64,000 nucleotides of DNA from Jannaschia sp. M317. GTDB lineage: Bacteria > Pseudomonadota > Alphaproteobacteria > Rhodobacterales > Rhodobacteraceae. The notes beneath the pieces were generated by a model. The model was not told the origin of the DNA and ran no database searches. It saw only the letters and a program-made list of their open reading frames with translations. The first letter of the stretch is position 1, and each line of letters begins with the position of its first letter. Below are positions 11,836-20,402 of the stretch, in pieces. The stretch is from NCBI RefSeq assembly GCF_025141175.1, contig NZ_CP081155.1, positions 1 to 64,000 of the forward strand, read 5' to 3'. The position numbers and the translations under genes were made by a program.

Positions 11836-14800
11836 TCAGTGAAAATCCCGCGATTTCGGAATCACCGTGACGTCGCGCGGATGCTTCGACGTGTGGCTGG
11901 GCAGCGGGGCCTTGATATGATCGGCACGCGCCAGATCAGGCGACAATTCATCCTCGGACAGACGCAAAAGCGCGTCGTTGCGATCCACGATTTCGCGCGC
12001 GACCACATGGATGACGGCATCGTCGAACTGCACGTAACCATGTACCGCCATAAGTCGCGAAGACATGATTTCCTTGCGAAATTTCGTGAACACATCGGGC
12101 CAGACCACCACATTCACCACCCCCGCCTCATCCTCCAACGTGATGAAACAGACGCCCTTGGCGCTGCCCGGCCTCTGCCGAATCAGGACCAGCCCCGCGA
12201 CCGAACATTTCTGATTGAATCCAAGGGTTCGGAGGCGATCCGACCGGGTATAGCCCCCCCGATCCATCGACCGCCGCATGAAGGCGACGGGATGCGCCTT
12301 CAGCGACAGCCGCGCGGTCTGGTAATCCGCCACAACCTGTTCACGCAAAGGCATTTTCGGCAATTCATGCACAGGATCCTGGCCAACGTCGGGCGCGTCC
12401 CCATGGGTGAACAAAGGCAGCTCCGGCGCGGTGCGAATGGCCTTCGCATCCCAAAGCGCCGCACGTCGATCCTGCCCGGCGGATCGGAACGCATCGGCAT
12501 TGGCCAGCTGCTCACACCCCCGCTTGGAAATCCGCGTCCGCCGTCGCAGATCCTCCACCCCCTCAAAGGGCCGGTCCCGCGCCGCCACCAGCCGCGCCGC
12601 CTCTTCCTGCTTGAAGCCGGAAATCTGCCGAAACCCCAGGCGCAACACATGCCCCGTCCCGTCCGGTTGCAGGCTGTTGTCCCACTCCGACAGATTGACG
12701 TCGACCGGCAGGACGGAAACCCCGGACTTCCGCGCCATATCAACGATTTGCGCAGGCGCATAGAACCCCATCGGCTGCGAATTCAGCAACGCACAGGCAA
12801 AGACATCCGGGTGGTGACACTTCAGATAGGACGACACATAGACCAGATGCGCAAAGCTGGCGGCGTGGCTTTCAGGGAAGCCATACTCCCCGAAACCCTC
12901 GATCTGGCTGAAGCAGCGCGCGGCGAAATCGGCGTCATAGCCCCGCTCCACCATCCGCCCCACCATCCGCGCCTTGTGGTCGCTGATCTGCCCCTTCGAC
13001 CGAAAGGTGGCCATGGCCTTGCGCAGCTTGTTGGCCTCCGCCCCGGAAAACTGCGCCGCGACCAGAGCGATCTTCATCGCCTGCTCCTGAAAGATCGGCA
13101 CGCCCAGCGTACGGCCCAGAATGTTCTTCAACTCATCAGGGTCATGCGGCGGTCCGGGCTTTGGGAAATCAATGGTTTCCGCCGTATCCCCTGCCCGTCG
13201 CCGCTTCAGGTAGGGGTGCACCATGTCGCCCTGAATCGGCCCCGGCCGGACGATGGCGACCTGGATCACCAGGTCATAGAACTCCACCGGGCGCAGCTTG
13301 GGCAGCATCGCCATCTGCGCCCGGCTTTCCACCTGAAAGACGCCCAGACTGTCGCCCCGTTGCAGCATCTCATAGGTCGGCCTGTCGCCCTCCTTAACGG
13401 TCGCCAGATCCATCTCGATGCCCTTGTGGGCGCGCAACAGGCCAAAGCTCTTGGCGATGCAGGTCAGCATCCCCAACGCCAGCACATCCATCTTGAAGAT
13501 GCCCAGCGTGTCGATGTCGTCCTTGTCCCATTCGATGAAGGTCCGGTCCGGCATGGCCCCGTTGCCGATCGGCACGGTCGAGGTCAGCGGCTGTTCCGTC
13601 AGGATGAAACCGCCCACGTGCTGCCCCAGATGCCGTGGCATCCCGATCAGCTGATCGGTCAGGATCATCACCCGCCGCACCAGCGGATCGGCCACGTTCA
13701 CGCCCGTATCTTCGGGGTGCATCGCCTTGACCGAAGTGCCCCAGGACCCCCAGGCCGTGCGGGCCAGCGCGTTGGTCACATCCTCCGACAGGCCCATGAC
13801 CTTGCCCACCTCGCGGATCGCCATGCGCGGGCGATAGTGGATGACGGTCGCGCACAGCCCCGCATGTCGGCGGCCATAGCGGGTGTAGATGTGCTGGATC
13901 ACCTCTTCGCGGCGCTCATGCTCGAAATCGACGTCGATGTCGGGCGGCTCGTTGCGGTCGGCGGACATGAAGCGCTCGAACAGAAGGTCGTTCAGCGCCG
14001 GATCCACCGAGGTGATCCAGAGGCAATAGCAAACCGCCGAATTCGCCGCCGAGCCGCGCCCCTGACACAGGATCCCCTGCCGTCTACCATAGGCCACGAT
14101 CTCCTGTATGGTGATGAAATAGCGGGCCAGATCCCGCTCGGCGATGAACACCAGTTCCTTTTCGATGGCCACGCGCACCTTCTGCGGCACGCCCTCCGGA
14201 TAGCGCCGCGCGGCCCCTTCCTCGGTCAGGATGCGCAGGTGTTCGTCCGGGGTCCGCCCCTCGGGCACATCGTCGCGCGGGTATTCGTATTTCAGCTCAT
14301 CGAGCGAGAACCTCAGCCGTTTGGCGATCGCCAGGCTTTCGCGAATGGCATGGGGCCAGCGCGCGAACAGGCGCTGCATCTCCTCGGGCGACTTCAGGTG
14401 CCGCTCGGCGTTGGGATGCAGGTGAAACCCCGCCTCCGCCAGTTTCACCTTCTCGCGGATGCAGGTCATCACATCCTGCAACGGGCGCCGCTCGGGCATG
14501 TGGTAATGCACGTCGTTGGTCGCCAGCAGGCGCAGCCCGTGGGCCCTCGCCAACCGGTCCAGCCGTTCGATCCGGGCGTCGTCGTCACCCCGATAGTGAT
14601 ACACGGCGGCGACATGGCACAGGCTGGGCAGGCGCGCGGTCAGACGCAGCAGTTCGGCCTCCCAACCGATCAGATCCTCGGGCGGGATCACGATCAACAC
14701 ACTGCCCGCCTGCCCGGCAGCCAGATCCGCCAGCGTGATGTCGCAGCGCCCCTTGTCCTGCCAGACGCCATCAGGCCCCGTCATCCGCCCCTTGGAAATC

Positions 14801-15144
14801 ACCTCGCAAAGCCGCCCATAGGCGGTGCGGTCGGTCGGATAGGCCAGCAGCTCGGTGCCACAGGTCAGCACCAGCCGAGTGCCGATAAGCGGGCGCATAT
14901 GGGTAGTCTTCGCCTCTGCATGGATCCGAACCACCCCGGCCATGGAATTGCGATCGGCGATCCCGATGGCGTGATAGCCCATCTTCCAGGCGGTGCTCGC
15001 CAGATCAACGGCATCCGAGGCCCCGTGCAGGAACGAGAAACACGAGGCCACCCCCAGTTCCACAAAGGGCGCGGGCGGGTTCGGGGTAAAGACCTGCGCG
15101 GGGTCAAGGCTTCGCTTGTCCGGGGTCAGGGGTGCGTCGGGCAT
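11836..15144 (-). CDS. dnaE2: Error-prone DNA polymerase DnaE2
   Basis: C-family translesion polymerase that carries out damage-induced mutagenesis with ImuA and ImuB. The 1102-residue protein has the N-terminal PHP domain (ELGVASCFSFLHGAS), the palm with the metal-binding PDIDVDFEHERREEV, the tandem helix-hairpin-helix region, and a C-terminal OB-fold (GVCFITLEDEAGVVNVVVWP), as in other DnaE2 proteins. It lies downstream of imuA-imuB on the same strand but is separated from imuB by 445 bases. No LexA box was seen directly upstream, so it may rely on the imuA promoter. Confidence 0.93.
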   Translation of the reverse strand: MPDAPLTPDKRSLDPAQVFTPNPPAPFVELGVASCFSFLHGASDAVDLASTAWKMGYHAIGIADRNSMAGVVRIHAEAKTTHMRPLIGTRLVLTCGTELLAYPTDRTAYGRLCEVISKGRMTGPDGVWQDKGRCDITLADLAAGQAGSVLIVIPPEDLIGWEAELLRLTARLPSLCHVAAVYHYRGDDDARIERLDRLARAHGLRLLATNDVHYHMPERRPLQDVMTCIREKVKLAEAGFHLHPNAERHLKSPEEMQRLFARWPHAIRESLAIAKRLRFSLDELKYEYPRDDVPEGRTPDEHLRILTEEGAARRYPEGVPQKVRVAIEKELVFIAERDLARYFITIQEIVAYGRRQGILCQGRGSAANSAVCYCLWITSVDPALNDLLFERFMSADRNEPPDIDVDFEHERREEVIQHIYTRYGRRHAGLCATVIHYRPRMAIREVGKVMGLSEDVTNALARTAWGSWGTSVKAMHPEDTGVNVADPLVRRVMILTDQLIGMPRHLGQHVGGFILTEQPLTSTVPIGNGAMPDRTFIEWDKDDIDTLGIFKMDVLALGMLTCIAKSFGLLRAHKGIEMDLATVKEGDRPTYEMLQRGDSLGVFQVESRAQMAMLPKLRPVEFYDLVIQVAIVRPGPIQGDMVHPYLKRRRAGDTAETIDFPKPGPPHDPDELKNILGRTLGVPIFQEQAMKIALVAAQFSGAEANKLRKAMATFRSKGQISDHKARMVGRMVERGYDADFAARCFSQIEGFGEYGFPESHAASFAHLVYVSSYLKCHHPDVFACALLNSQPMGFYAPAQIVDMARKSGVSVLPVDVNLSEWDNSLQPDGTGHVLRLGFRQISGFKQEEAARLVAARDRPFEGVEDLRRRTRISKRGCEQLANADAFRSAGQDRRAALWDAKAIRTAPELPLFTHGDAPDVGQDPVHELPKMPLREQVVADYQTARLSLKAHPVAFMRRSMDRGGYTRSDRLRTLGFNQKCSVAGLVLIRQRPGSAKGVCFITLEDEAGVVNVVVWPDVFTKFRKEIMSSRLMAVHGYVQFDDAVIHVVAREIVDRNDALLRLSEDELSPDLARADHIKAPLPSHTSKHPRDVTVIPKSRDFH

Positions 15145-15229
15145 CGTCGGGCTTCGATCTCAGGGGGTGCGCCTGACGGCGCGGCGGGAGGGGGGCTCTG
15201 CCCCCCGTCGGCCAAGGCCGCCTCCCCCC

Positions 15230-15256
15230 GAGGTATTTCCGGCCAGAGGAAGACAG
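15230..15256 (+). repeat. Intergenic repeat element, copy 1
   Basis: A 27-base arm beginning GAGGTATTTCCGGCCAGAGG and ending AAGACAG. It is the exact reverse complement of copy 2. The core GGTATTTCCGGCCAGAGGAAG resembles an element found many times between genes in Rhodobacteraceae genomes, often next to a GC-rich hairpin as here. Confidence 0.75.
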
Positions 15257-15461
15257 ACAAACCGCCCGCGGCCCAGGCTCCGCGGCACAGTCCAGCCAGT
15301 AACCACGCGTTAAGGTTAACGTGCGATAGTGCCCCTACGGTACAGGCTGAGGAGCTGATGACCGTGCCAGGGGAAGACGCCTCGTTGCCTGTTCCGCCAA
15401 GCTGATGCCAGGCGCGGGGCGTCGGAACCACCTGAGGTCCCCGTCTCGATTCTGCGCGGGC

Positions 15462-15488
15462 CTGTCTTCCTCTGGCCGGAAATACCTC
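15462..15488 (-). repeat. Intergenic repeat element, copy 2 (inverted)
   Basis: Exact reverse complement of the element at 15230-15256, 205 bases away, again next to a GC-rich hairpin (around 15506-15532). Read on the minus strand it lies just downstream of imuB, where such elements may help end transcription. Confidence 0.75.
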
Positions 15489-15589
15489 CGCCGGAGGCCA
15501 CGGGCGCAGGGGGGCTCGATGCCCCTCTGCGCCCGCTCCCTGCGCGACGGGCCTGCCCGGCGCAACACCTGGGGCCTGCCCCCACCTGA

Positions 15590-17191
15590 TCACGCAAACA
15601 ACCCATGCAGGAACCAGTCGGGAATGGCCCCGCGCCCATCCCCCGCGACCCCCTCGCGATAGAGCCAGTAGCGCCCGCCATCCGCCACCTCGACCTTATA
15701 GTAATCCCGCAGTCGCGCATGGGCCGGCACGCGCCACCATTCCGGCGACAGCCGTTCCGGTCCCTGATGCCGGCGGATCAGATAGGGCCTGCGCCGCCAC
15801 CTGAAGCGGATCGGCGGGCCTTCGGGCACGGCATAAAGCACCTCGATCCGCTCGGGTGCTTGCAGCAGGCGCAGCGGACGCTCGCGGGGGGGGGCGACCA
15901 GACCGCCTCCGCCCAGCCCGCCAGGGGCCAGCCGGTCCGCCCGCAGGCCGAGCGCCGAGGTCCAGACCTCGGCCCGTTCCGGCATATGGCTTTCGCAGGG
16001 GTCCGGGCGTTGCACTCCGCGAGGCCCCAAGCGGCTGGACAGCCGGTCAATCAACGTGGCCACGGCCACCGCGCCATCGGCCTCACCGTCCAGGCGGGTC
16101 TGTGCCGCGGCCTGTTCCTCGACCCGCACCGCCTCCACGGCGAGCGTATCGAAGCCGTAGCCCGCGTCGAGACCCTCAAACCGTTTCTCCAGCAGGCGGC
16201 GCAGGTGGTCGGGGTCGCGGCTGGCGCGGGCGGTCAGCGCCTCGAACACGTTGGCATGGCCATCCACCCGGTAAAGATCCAGCCGGATCGCCCGCACCCC
16301 CTGCCCCGCCCGCGCCAGATCGCGGCAGAGCGTGGCCAGCAGGCCCGGCAGCCAGGGCTGCGGATCCATCACCGGCTCGGCCAGGCGCTGCACCGCGCGG
16401 AACCGCTGCGGCGGCGCAGGGCTGACCACTGGTTCCGGCAGCATGCCCAGCGCCTGATCCAACCGCCGCAGAGGGGTCGTCAGCGCCTTGCCGTCGCGCC
16501 CAAACCGGCGGTCCAGGCTGGCCCGGGGCACCTGCATCAGGTCACCCACCCGTTTCAGCCCCAGACGGCGCAGGGTCAGCAGGGTCGCTCCATCGAGACG
16601 CAGCGCCGCCATCGGCAACATCGCCAACCGCACGCGCAGCGCCTCTGGCCCGCAAACCTCCTCCGCGCCCCCATGGCGTGCAATCGCCCAGGCCGCGCCA
16701 TGGGTCGGGGCCACGGCCAGCCGCGCCTCTTGCCCCAGATCACCCAGCCGGGCGGCCATATCGGCCAGCATCGCAGCCTCGCCCCCCCAAAGATGGGCCG
16801 CACCTGTGGTGTCCAGCACCAGCCCATCGGCCCCGTCGGTGGCCGACCAGGGGCACCAGCGCCGCGACCAGAGCGCGAGCCGCCCCAGCGCCACCGCGTC
16901 ACCCGCCAGATCGGCGGGCAGCGCGACCAGGTCGGGACACAGGCTGCGGACATCCACGACCCGTGCCCCAACGGTGGCCCCGGCGGCGCGCGCGGCTTCG
17001 GACAGGGCATGGATCACCGGACCGTGGCGGCCCTCGGCGGCCAGGACCAGCGGGGTTGCGGGGTCATGTTCAGGGGCGGCCGCTTCCTCCCAGGGCGCGG
17101 GGGTGGGGCGCGGCATCCGGGCCTGCGCCCTCTCCCACCGGGCGATCGCGAAGCGGGGCAGCCAGATCGAGACGATGCGCCGCGCGGTCAT
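15590..17191 (-). CDS. imuB: ImuB, catalytically inactive Y-family polymerase homologue
   Basis: Hub of the mutasome: a Y-family fold that links the beta clamp, ImuA and DnaE2. The 533-residue protein opens MTARRIVSIWLPRFAIARW; at the place where active Y-family enzymes have the DxD metal site it has hydrophobic and basic residues, as expected for ImuB. The C-terminal part is the ImuB-specific region rich in R and W. The frame stays open upstream, but the family N-terminus fits ATG 17191. Its start lies 122 bases inside the 3' end of imuA. Confidence 0.9.
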   Translation of the reverse strand: MTARRIVSIWLPRFAIARWERAQARMPRPTPAPWEEAAAPEHDPATPLVLAAEGRHGPVIHALSEAARAAGATVGARVVDVRSLCPDLVALPADLAGDAVALGRLALWSRRWCPWSATDGADGLVLDTTGAAHLWGGEAAMLADMAARLGDLGQEARLAVAPTHGAAWAIARHGGAEEVCGPEALRVRLAMLPMAALRLDGATLLTLRRLGLKRVGDLMQVPRASLDRRFGRDGKALTTPLRRLDQALGMLPEPVVSPAPPQRFRAVQRLAEPVMDPQPWLPGLLATLCRDLARAGQGVRAIRLDLYRVDGHANVFEALTARASRDPDHLRRLLEKRFEGLDAGYGFDTLAVEAVRVEEQAAAQTRLDGEADGAVAVATLIDRLSSRLGPRGVQRPDPCESHMPERAEVWTSALGLRADRLAPGGLGGGGLVAPPRERPLRLLQAPERIEVLYAVPEGPPIRFRWRRRPYLIRRHQGPERLSPEWWRVPAHARLRDYYKVEVADGGRYWLYREGVAGDGRGAIPDWFLHGLFA

Positions 17192-17753
17192 GGGCGGCCA
17201 CCCAGGTGCCCGGTTGGCTGCGGCGCGACCGAAACAGCTCGGCGTGCCACTGCGGCGCGCCGGGGGCGCGGGGATCGAAGGGATGCGCCCCCGAGGGGGC
17301 AGAGGCCACGCGCCACCGGTCGGGGGCCACCGACAGCGACGGATCCGCATCCGCGCGGATCAGCCACAGCGGCACGCCCGAGCGCGCCGAGCGCAGCGCC
17401 AGCCGCTTGCTTGCTGTGAAGTCGAGCACCTTCGGGTTGCCCCAGATCTCTCCGATGACGGCGGATAATGCGGCGCATTCCAGTCCCTCCTCCATCGCCC
17501 AGAGCGCCTCTGCCGCAGTGCGGGCCGCGACCCTGAGGATGGGCATATCCAAGCCGGTGACCCCCGCGATGCCGCGCCCATAGGGCAGCCCGCCTTCTTG
17601 CGCGGCAAGGCGGTCCTGCACCCACAGGATCGGTCCGCCGCCACGGCGGGCGGCGTCCAGCTGCGCCAGCACCAGCCCCGTCGCCGCCCCGTCACGGGAC
17701 GCGCCGAAGGCCTCGCTCAGGGCGGGCAGCTGCGGATCCGGTGTCGGCAACAT
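17070..17753 (-). CDS. imuA: ImuA, mutasome accessory protein
   Basis: RecA-fold-like partner of ImuB and DnaE2 in damage-induced mutagenesis. The 227-residue product contains the ImuA features of a degenerate RecA core (GPILWVQDRLAAQEGGLPYG, VIGEIWGNPKVLDFTASKRL) and the WHAELFRSRRSQPGTW stretch near the C-terminus. ATG 17753 is preferred; a TTG three codons earlier is possible. A perfect LexA box lies 29 bases upstream. The frame runs 122 bases into imuB, longer than the usual short overlap. Confidence 0.88.
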   Translation of the reverse strand: MLPTPDPQLPALSEAFGASRDGAATGLVLAQLDAARRGGGPILWVQDRLAAQEGGLPYGRGIAGVTGLDMPILRVAARTAAEALWAMEEGLECAALSAVIGEIWGNPKVLDFTASKRLALRSARSGVPLWLIRADADPSLSVAPDRWRVASAPSGAHPFDPRAPGAPQWHAELFRSRRSQPGTWVAAHDRAAHRLDLAAPLRDRPVGEGAGPDAAPHPRALGGSGRP

Positions 17754-17781
17754 GGCGGGCAACTCGGGAATCGGTTCAAAT

Positions 17782-17796
17782 GTTCACCTAATGTTC
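17782..17796. promoter_or_regulatory. LexA (SOS) box upstream of imuA
   Basis: The sequence GTTC-ACCTAAT-GTTC matches exactly the alphaproteobacterial LexA consensus GTTC-N7-GTTC. It sits 29 bases before the imuA ATG. An extra GTTC half-site at 17774-17777 precedes it. Confidence 0.88.
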
Positions 17797-17984
17797 TCAT
17801 TTCTGCCCTGCTTGTCGAGTCCCCTTCGTCATGTGTCAGCAGGTCGTGATCGCCCACACCGTTGGCGCGACAGCCCCCAAGGCGCTCAGGCCCCCCTGCC
17901 AACGCGGCCCGCATCGACAGCCGACGATACCCGGTCGGCCCCGATCGTGATAGAAACGCACCAATCCAAGGCGGAGCGGGGCGC

Positions 17985-18752
17985 ATGCAGACCGAGATGA
18001 CGACGGCGGACCGGCTTTACCGCGACAAGGACTGGATCCAGGCGACGGCGGGGGTGGCCAACGCGGGCGTCGCGCTTGCCATCGTCGACCCGGACAGCAT
18101 TGGCTGGGCGAAAGTGGCCTCTCTGCTGGAAGACTACGGTTTCATCGGGTTCACAGCCGCAGAAAAGGACAGGGTATTCGATCAGATCCGCGCCAATCTC
18201 GGTGGGGACGGTGACCTGCCCTATTGGGATTCCTTTACGGCATCCGCCACACATGCGCTATCAACCTGCGAGGCCATCACCGGGACCGCGGGCGACCGCT
18301 ACATATTGCAGAGCGACCGAGCGCCGGAGGCCGCAATCCTGCAGGAGGTCACCGACCTGAACCGGATCGTCGGCGTGTCCCCCCTTCCAGAATGGTACAT
18401 GCGCGGCGAGGGGCCGCCATCCCTGACCGGCTGGATCCGCGCGCCCGACGGTCGCATGATCGCCTGCGCAAACGGCAGCATGCGCTATCACCCGCAAAGT
18501 CGGTTGGCCGGGACATACTACGTGGGCACCGTCTCGGTTGCGCCATCCGCGCAGGGGCTTGGCCTGGGAACCCTCGTCACGGCCCTGCTGGTCCGGGATG
18601 GCCTGCGGGCCTTCGACGCCACATCCGTGACCGCCGTGGCACAACCCGGCAACGCGCCGTCACGTGCCATGCTGGCACGATGCGGGCTGCGTCATGATCC
18701 AAGCCGGGCGACGGTCATCCTCAATCGCTCCGGCGCGTTTCACACACGCTAG
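17985..18752 (+). CDS. GNAT-family N-acetyltransferase
   Basis: The 255-residue protein has a C-terminal GNAT domain: a beta strand TYYVGTVSVAPSAQGLGLGT (about 180-200) carries the Q/R-x-x-G-x-G/A acetyl-CoA loop (QGLGLG), followed by a helix and the closing AMLARCGL element. The N-terminal 120 residues are not recognised. The substrate is unknown. The start was placed at MQTEMTTADRLYRD, after an AAGGCGGAG site; the frame stays open upstream without a good start. It is a stand-alone gene between the SOS cassette and znuA. Confidence 0.75.
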   Translation: MQTEMTTADRLYRDKDWIQATAGVANAGVALAIVDPDSIGWAKVASLLEDYGFIGFTAAEKDRVFDQIRANLGGDGDLPYWDSFTASATHALSTCEAITGTAGDRYILQSDRAPEAAILQEVTDLNRIVGVSPLPEWYMRGEGPPSLTGWIRAPDGRMIACANGSMRYHPQSRLAGTYYVGTVSVAPSAQGLGLGTLVTALLVRDGLRAFDATSVTAVAQPGNAPSRAMLARCGLRHDPSRATVILNRSGAFHTR

Positions 18753-18821
18753 GGACGGAATATGGGGGCCGGCCAACCGTCCCGTAAGGGCGACGGCCGA
18801 CCCAGGCTCCGACACAGCGCG

Positions 18822-19886
18822 TTAGGGGGCGAGACAGTCCGCCATGTTTTGCGCCAAGGCCCGAAGGAGCGCGGGATACTGCTGCGGGCCGGGGGCCTGC
18901 GCGGCACCGGTCGGGTCCAGAACGGCCAGACGGACGCCGTTGCCCTCGGCCACCGTGGCGGCCAGGCCCGGATCGAACTGCGGCTCGCTGAACAGGCAGA
19001 CGATCCCCTCTGACGCGACACGGTCGCGCAGCTCGGCCACATGGGCCGCCCCGGGGGACGTCGCATCGCCTAGGCGAATCGACCCGGACGAGGGGACGTC
19101 GAAGCGCGCCTCGAAGTAGCCGTAAGCGTCGTGGAAGGTCAGGAACCCGCGCCCGCGCAACGGGGCCAACAGCGTCTCGATCTCTACCTCGACTGCGGTC
19201 AGCTCGGCCTGACCAGCGGTCGCATTGGCGCGGTAGGTCGCCGCGTTCTCGGGGTCGACGGTCGCCAGAACGTCCGCGATCTGCGCCAGCCAGAGCTTGC
19301 CGTTCACCGGGTCGAGCCAGGCGTGGGGATCGACCCCGCCCGCGTGGTCGTGGCCATGGTCATCGTGGCTACCATGGCCCTCGGCGGAGGCCGCATGACC
19401 GTGCGCGTCATGGTCGTGGTCCTTGTGATCGGAGTGATCCTCGTGATCGGCGTCATGGTCAGCGTGGTCGTCATGACCCGCGTGATCGCCGTGGTCTTCG
19501 TGCCCATGAGGATCGCTTGCGGCCTCATGGTCGTGATCGTCGTGGTCGTCGCCAAAGGCACGCAGAGCCGTACCGTCCAGATCCAACAAGGTTACCCGTT
19601 GCGCGTCCGCGGCCAGGGTGTCGAGCGCTCCGTCCAGCCAGGGGGTCAGCGCGGGGCCGATCCAGACCACGACATCCGCCGCCTCCAGCGCGGCCGCCTC
19701 GGAGGGGCGCATGGCGTGACCGTGGGGCGACGCATCGGCCGGCACCACAAGGTCCGGAACCCCAACCCCCGCCATCACGCGGGAGACGAGGCCGTGAACC
19801 GGCAAGATATCGGTGGCCACGCGCGGGGCATCGGCAAATGCGGGCGCGGCGGCGAGACAGGCGGGGAGGAGGAATGTGCGTATCAT
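18822..19886 (-). CDS. znuA: Zinc ABC transporter substrate-binding protein ZnuA
   Basis: Periplasmic zinc-binding protein that feeds ZnuBC. The 354-residue precursor begins with a signal peptide (MIRTFLLPACLAAAPAFA). Likely zinc ligands include His31, the histidines of PHGHAM (55-57) and His188 in DPHAWLDP. Between about 113 and 181 is an exceptionally His/Asp-rich loop with 22 histidines, longer than in most ZnuA, thought in this family to capture zinc. It diverges from zur-znuC-znuB across a 42-bp region holding a Zur box. The longer frame upstream crosses zur and was discarded. Confidence 0.95.
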   Translation of the reverse strand: MIRTFLLPACLAAAPAFADAPRVATDILPVHGLVSRVMAGVGVPDLVVPADASPHGHAMRPSEAAALEAADVVVWIGPALTPWLDGALDTLAADAQRVTLLDLDGTALRAFGDDHDDHDHEAASDPHGHEDHGDHAGHDDHADHDADHEDHSDHKDHDHDAHGHAASAEGHGSHDDHGHDHAGGVDPHAWLDPVNGKLWLAQIADVLATVDPENAATYRANATAGQAELTAVEVEIETLLAPLRGRGFLTFHDAYGYFEARFDVPSSGSIRLGDATSPGAAHVAELRDRVASEGIVCLFSEPQFDPGLAATVAEGNGVRLAVLDPTGAAQAPGPQQYPALLRALAQNMADCLAP

Positions 19887-19899
19887 GGCGGGCTTGCTA

Positions 19900-19920
19900 G
19901 ATGTGATATTATAACATATC
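19900..19920. promoter_or_regulatory. Zur box between znuA and zur
   Basis: A 21-bp imperfect palindrome centred at 19910 (8 of 10 arm positions match), with ATAT-T-ATAACAT at its core, resembles the Fur-family Zur operator. It fills the short gap between the divergent znuA and zur genes, so one site can repress both sides when zinc is plentiful. Confidence 0.8.
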
Positions 19921-19928
19921 AACCCCCC

Positions 19929-20402
19929 ATGACACCACTCGGCTTTGACCCGCACAATCACGCCCATTGCATTCGCGACGCCGTTGCGGCGGCCCAGGAC
20001 CATTGCGCCGCCGAGGGGCTGCACCTGACCCCCGTGCGCCGCCGGGTGCTGGAGCTGCTGCTGGACCGGCATCGCGCGATGGGGGCCTATGACATCCTCG
20101 ACGTGCTGCGCGCCGAGGGGCTGGGCTCGCAGCCACCAGTGGCTTATCGCGCGCTGGAATTTCTGACCAAGCACGGCTTTGCCCATCGGATCGAGCGTCT
20201 GAACGCCTTTGTCGCCTGCACCCATCCGGCGGCCCCCCACGACCCCGCCTTTCTGATCTGCCGCAAATGCGAGGCGGTGGCCGAGACGGCGGCAGACGCG
20301 CGCCTGGGCCGTGCCGCCGCCGACACCGGTTTTCACGTCGAAGAAACGGTGGTCGAGATGCAGGGCCTTTGCCCCAAGTGCCAGGACACCGACGCCCCAT
20401 GA
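19929..20402 (+). CDS. zur: Zinc uptake regulator Zur (Fur family)
   Basis: Zinc-sensing repressor of the znu genes. The 157-residue protein has a winged helix (LTPVRRRVLELLLDRHRAMGAYDIL, PVAYRALEFLTKHGFAHR) and a C-terminal metal region with CRKC (about 118-121) and CPKC (about 150-153) that build the structural zinc site. The start ATG 19929 follows directly on the Zur box region; the much longer upstream frame is antisense to znuA. The stop overlaps the znuC ATG as ATGA. Confidence 0.93.
   Translation: MTPLGFDPHNHAHCIRDAVAAAQDHCAAEGLHLTPVRRRVLELLLDRHRAMGAYDILDVLRAEGLGSQPPVAYRALEFLTKHGFAHRIERLNAFVACTHPAAPHDPAFLICRKCEAVAETAADARLGRAAADTGFHVEETVVEMQGLCPKCQDTDAP

Larger units (their letters stand above)
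15145..15589. other. 445-bp spacer between imuB and dnaE2
   Basis: No gene is supported here. It holds two inverted copies of a Rhodobacteraceae-type intergenic element, a GGGGGGC-TCT-GCCCCCC hairpin (15190-15206), and a GTTAAGGTTAAC stretch (15309-15320). No LexA box was found on either strand. The spacer breaks a cassette that is usually tightly packed. Confidence 0.6.

Noticed and set aside
11362..15405. A very long open frame (over 1300 codons) on the plus strand
   Set aside because: It is antisense to dnaE2, has no family features, and its composition (many Arg, His, Gln, Pro) is that of a GC-rich shadow frame.
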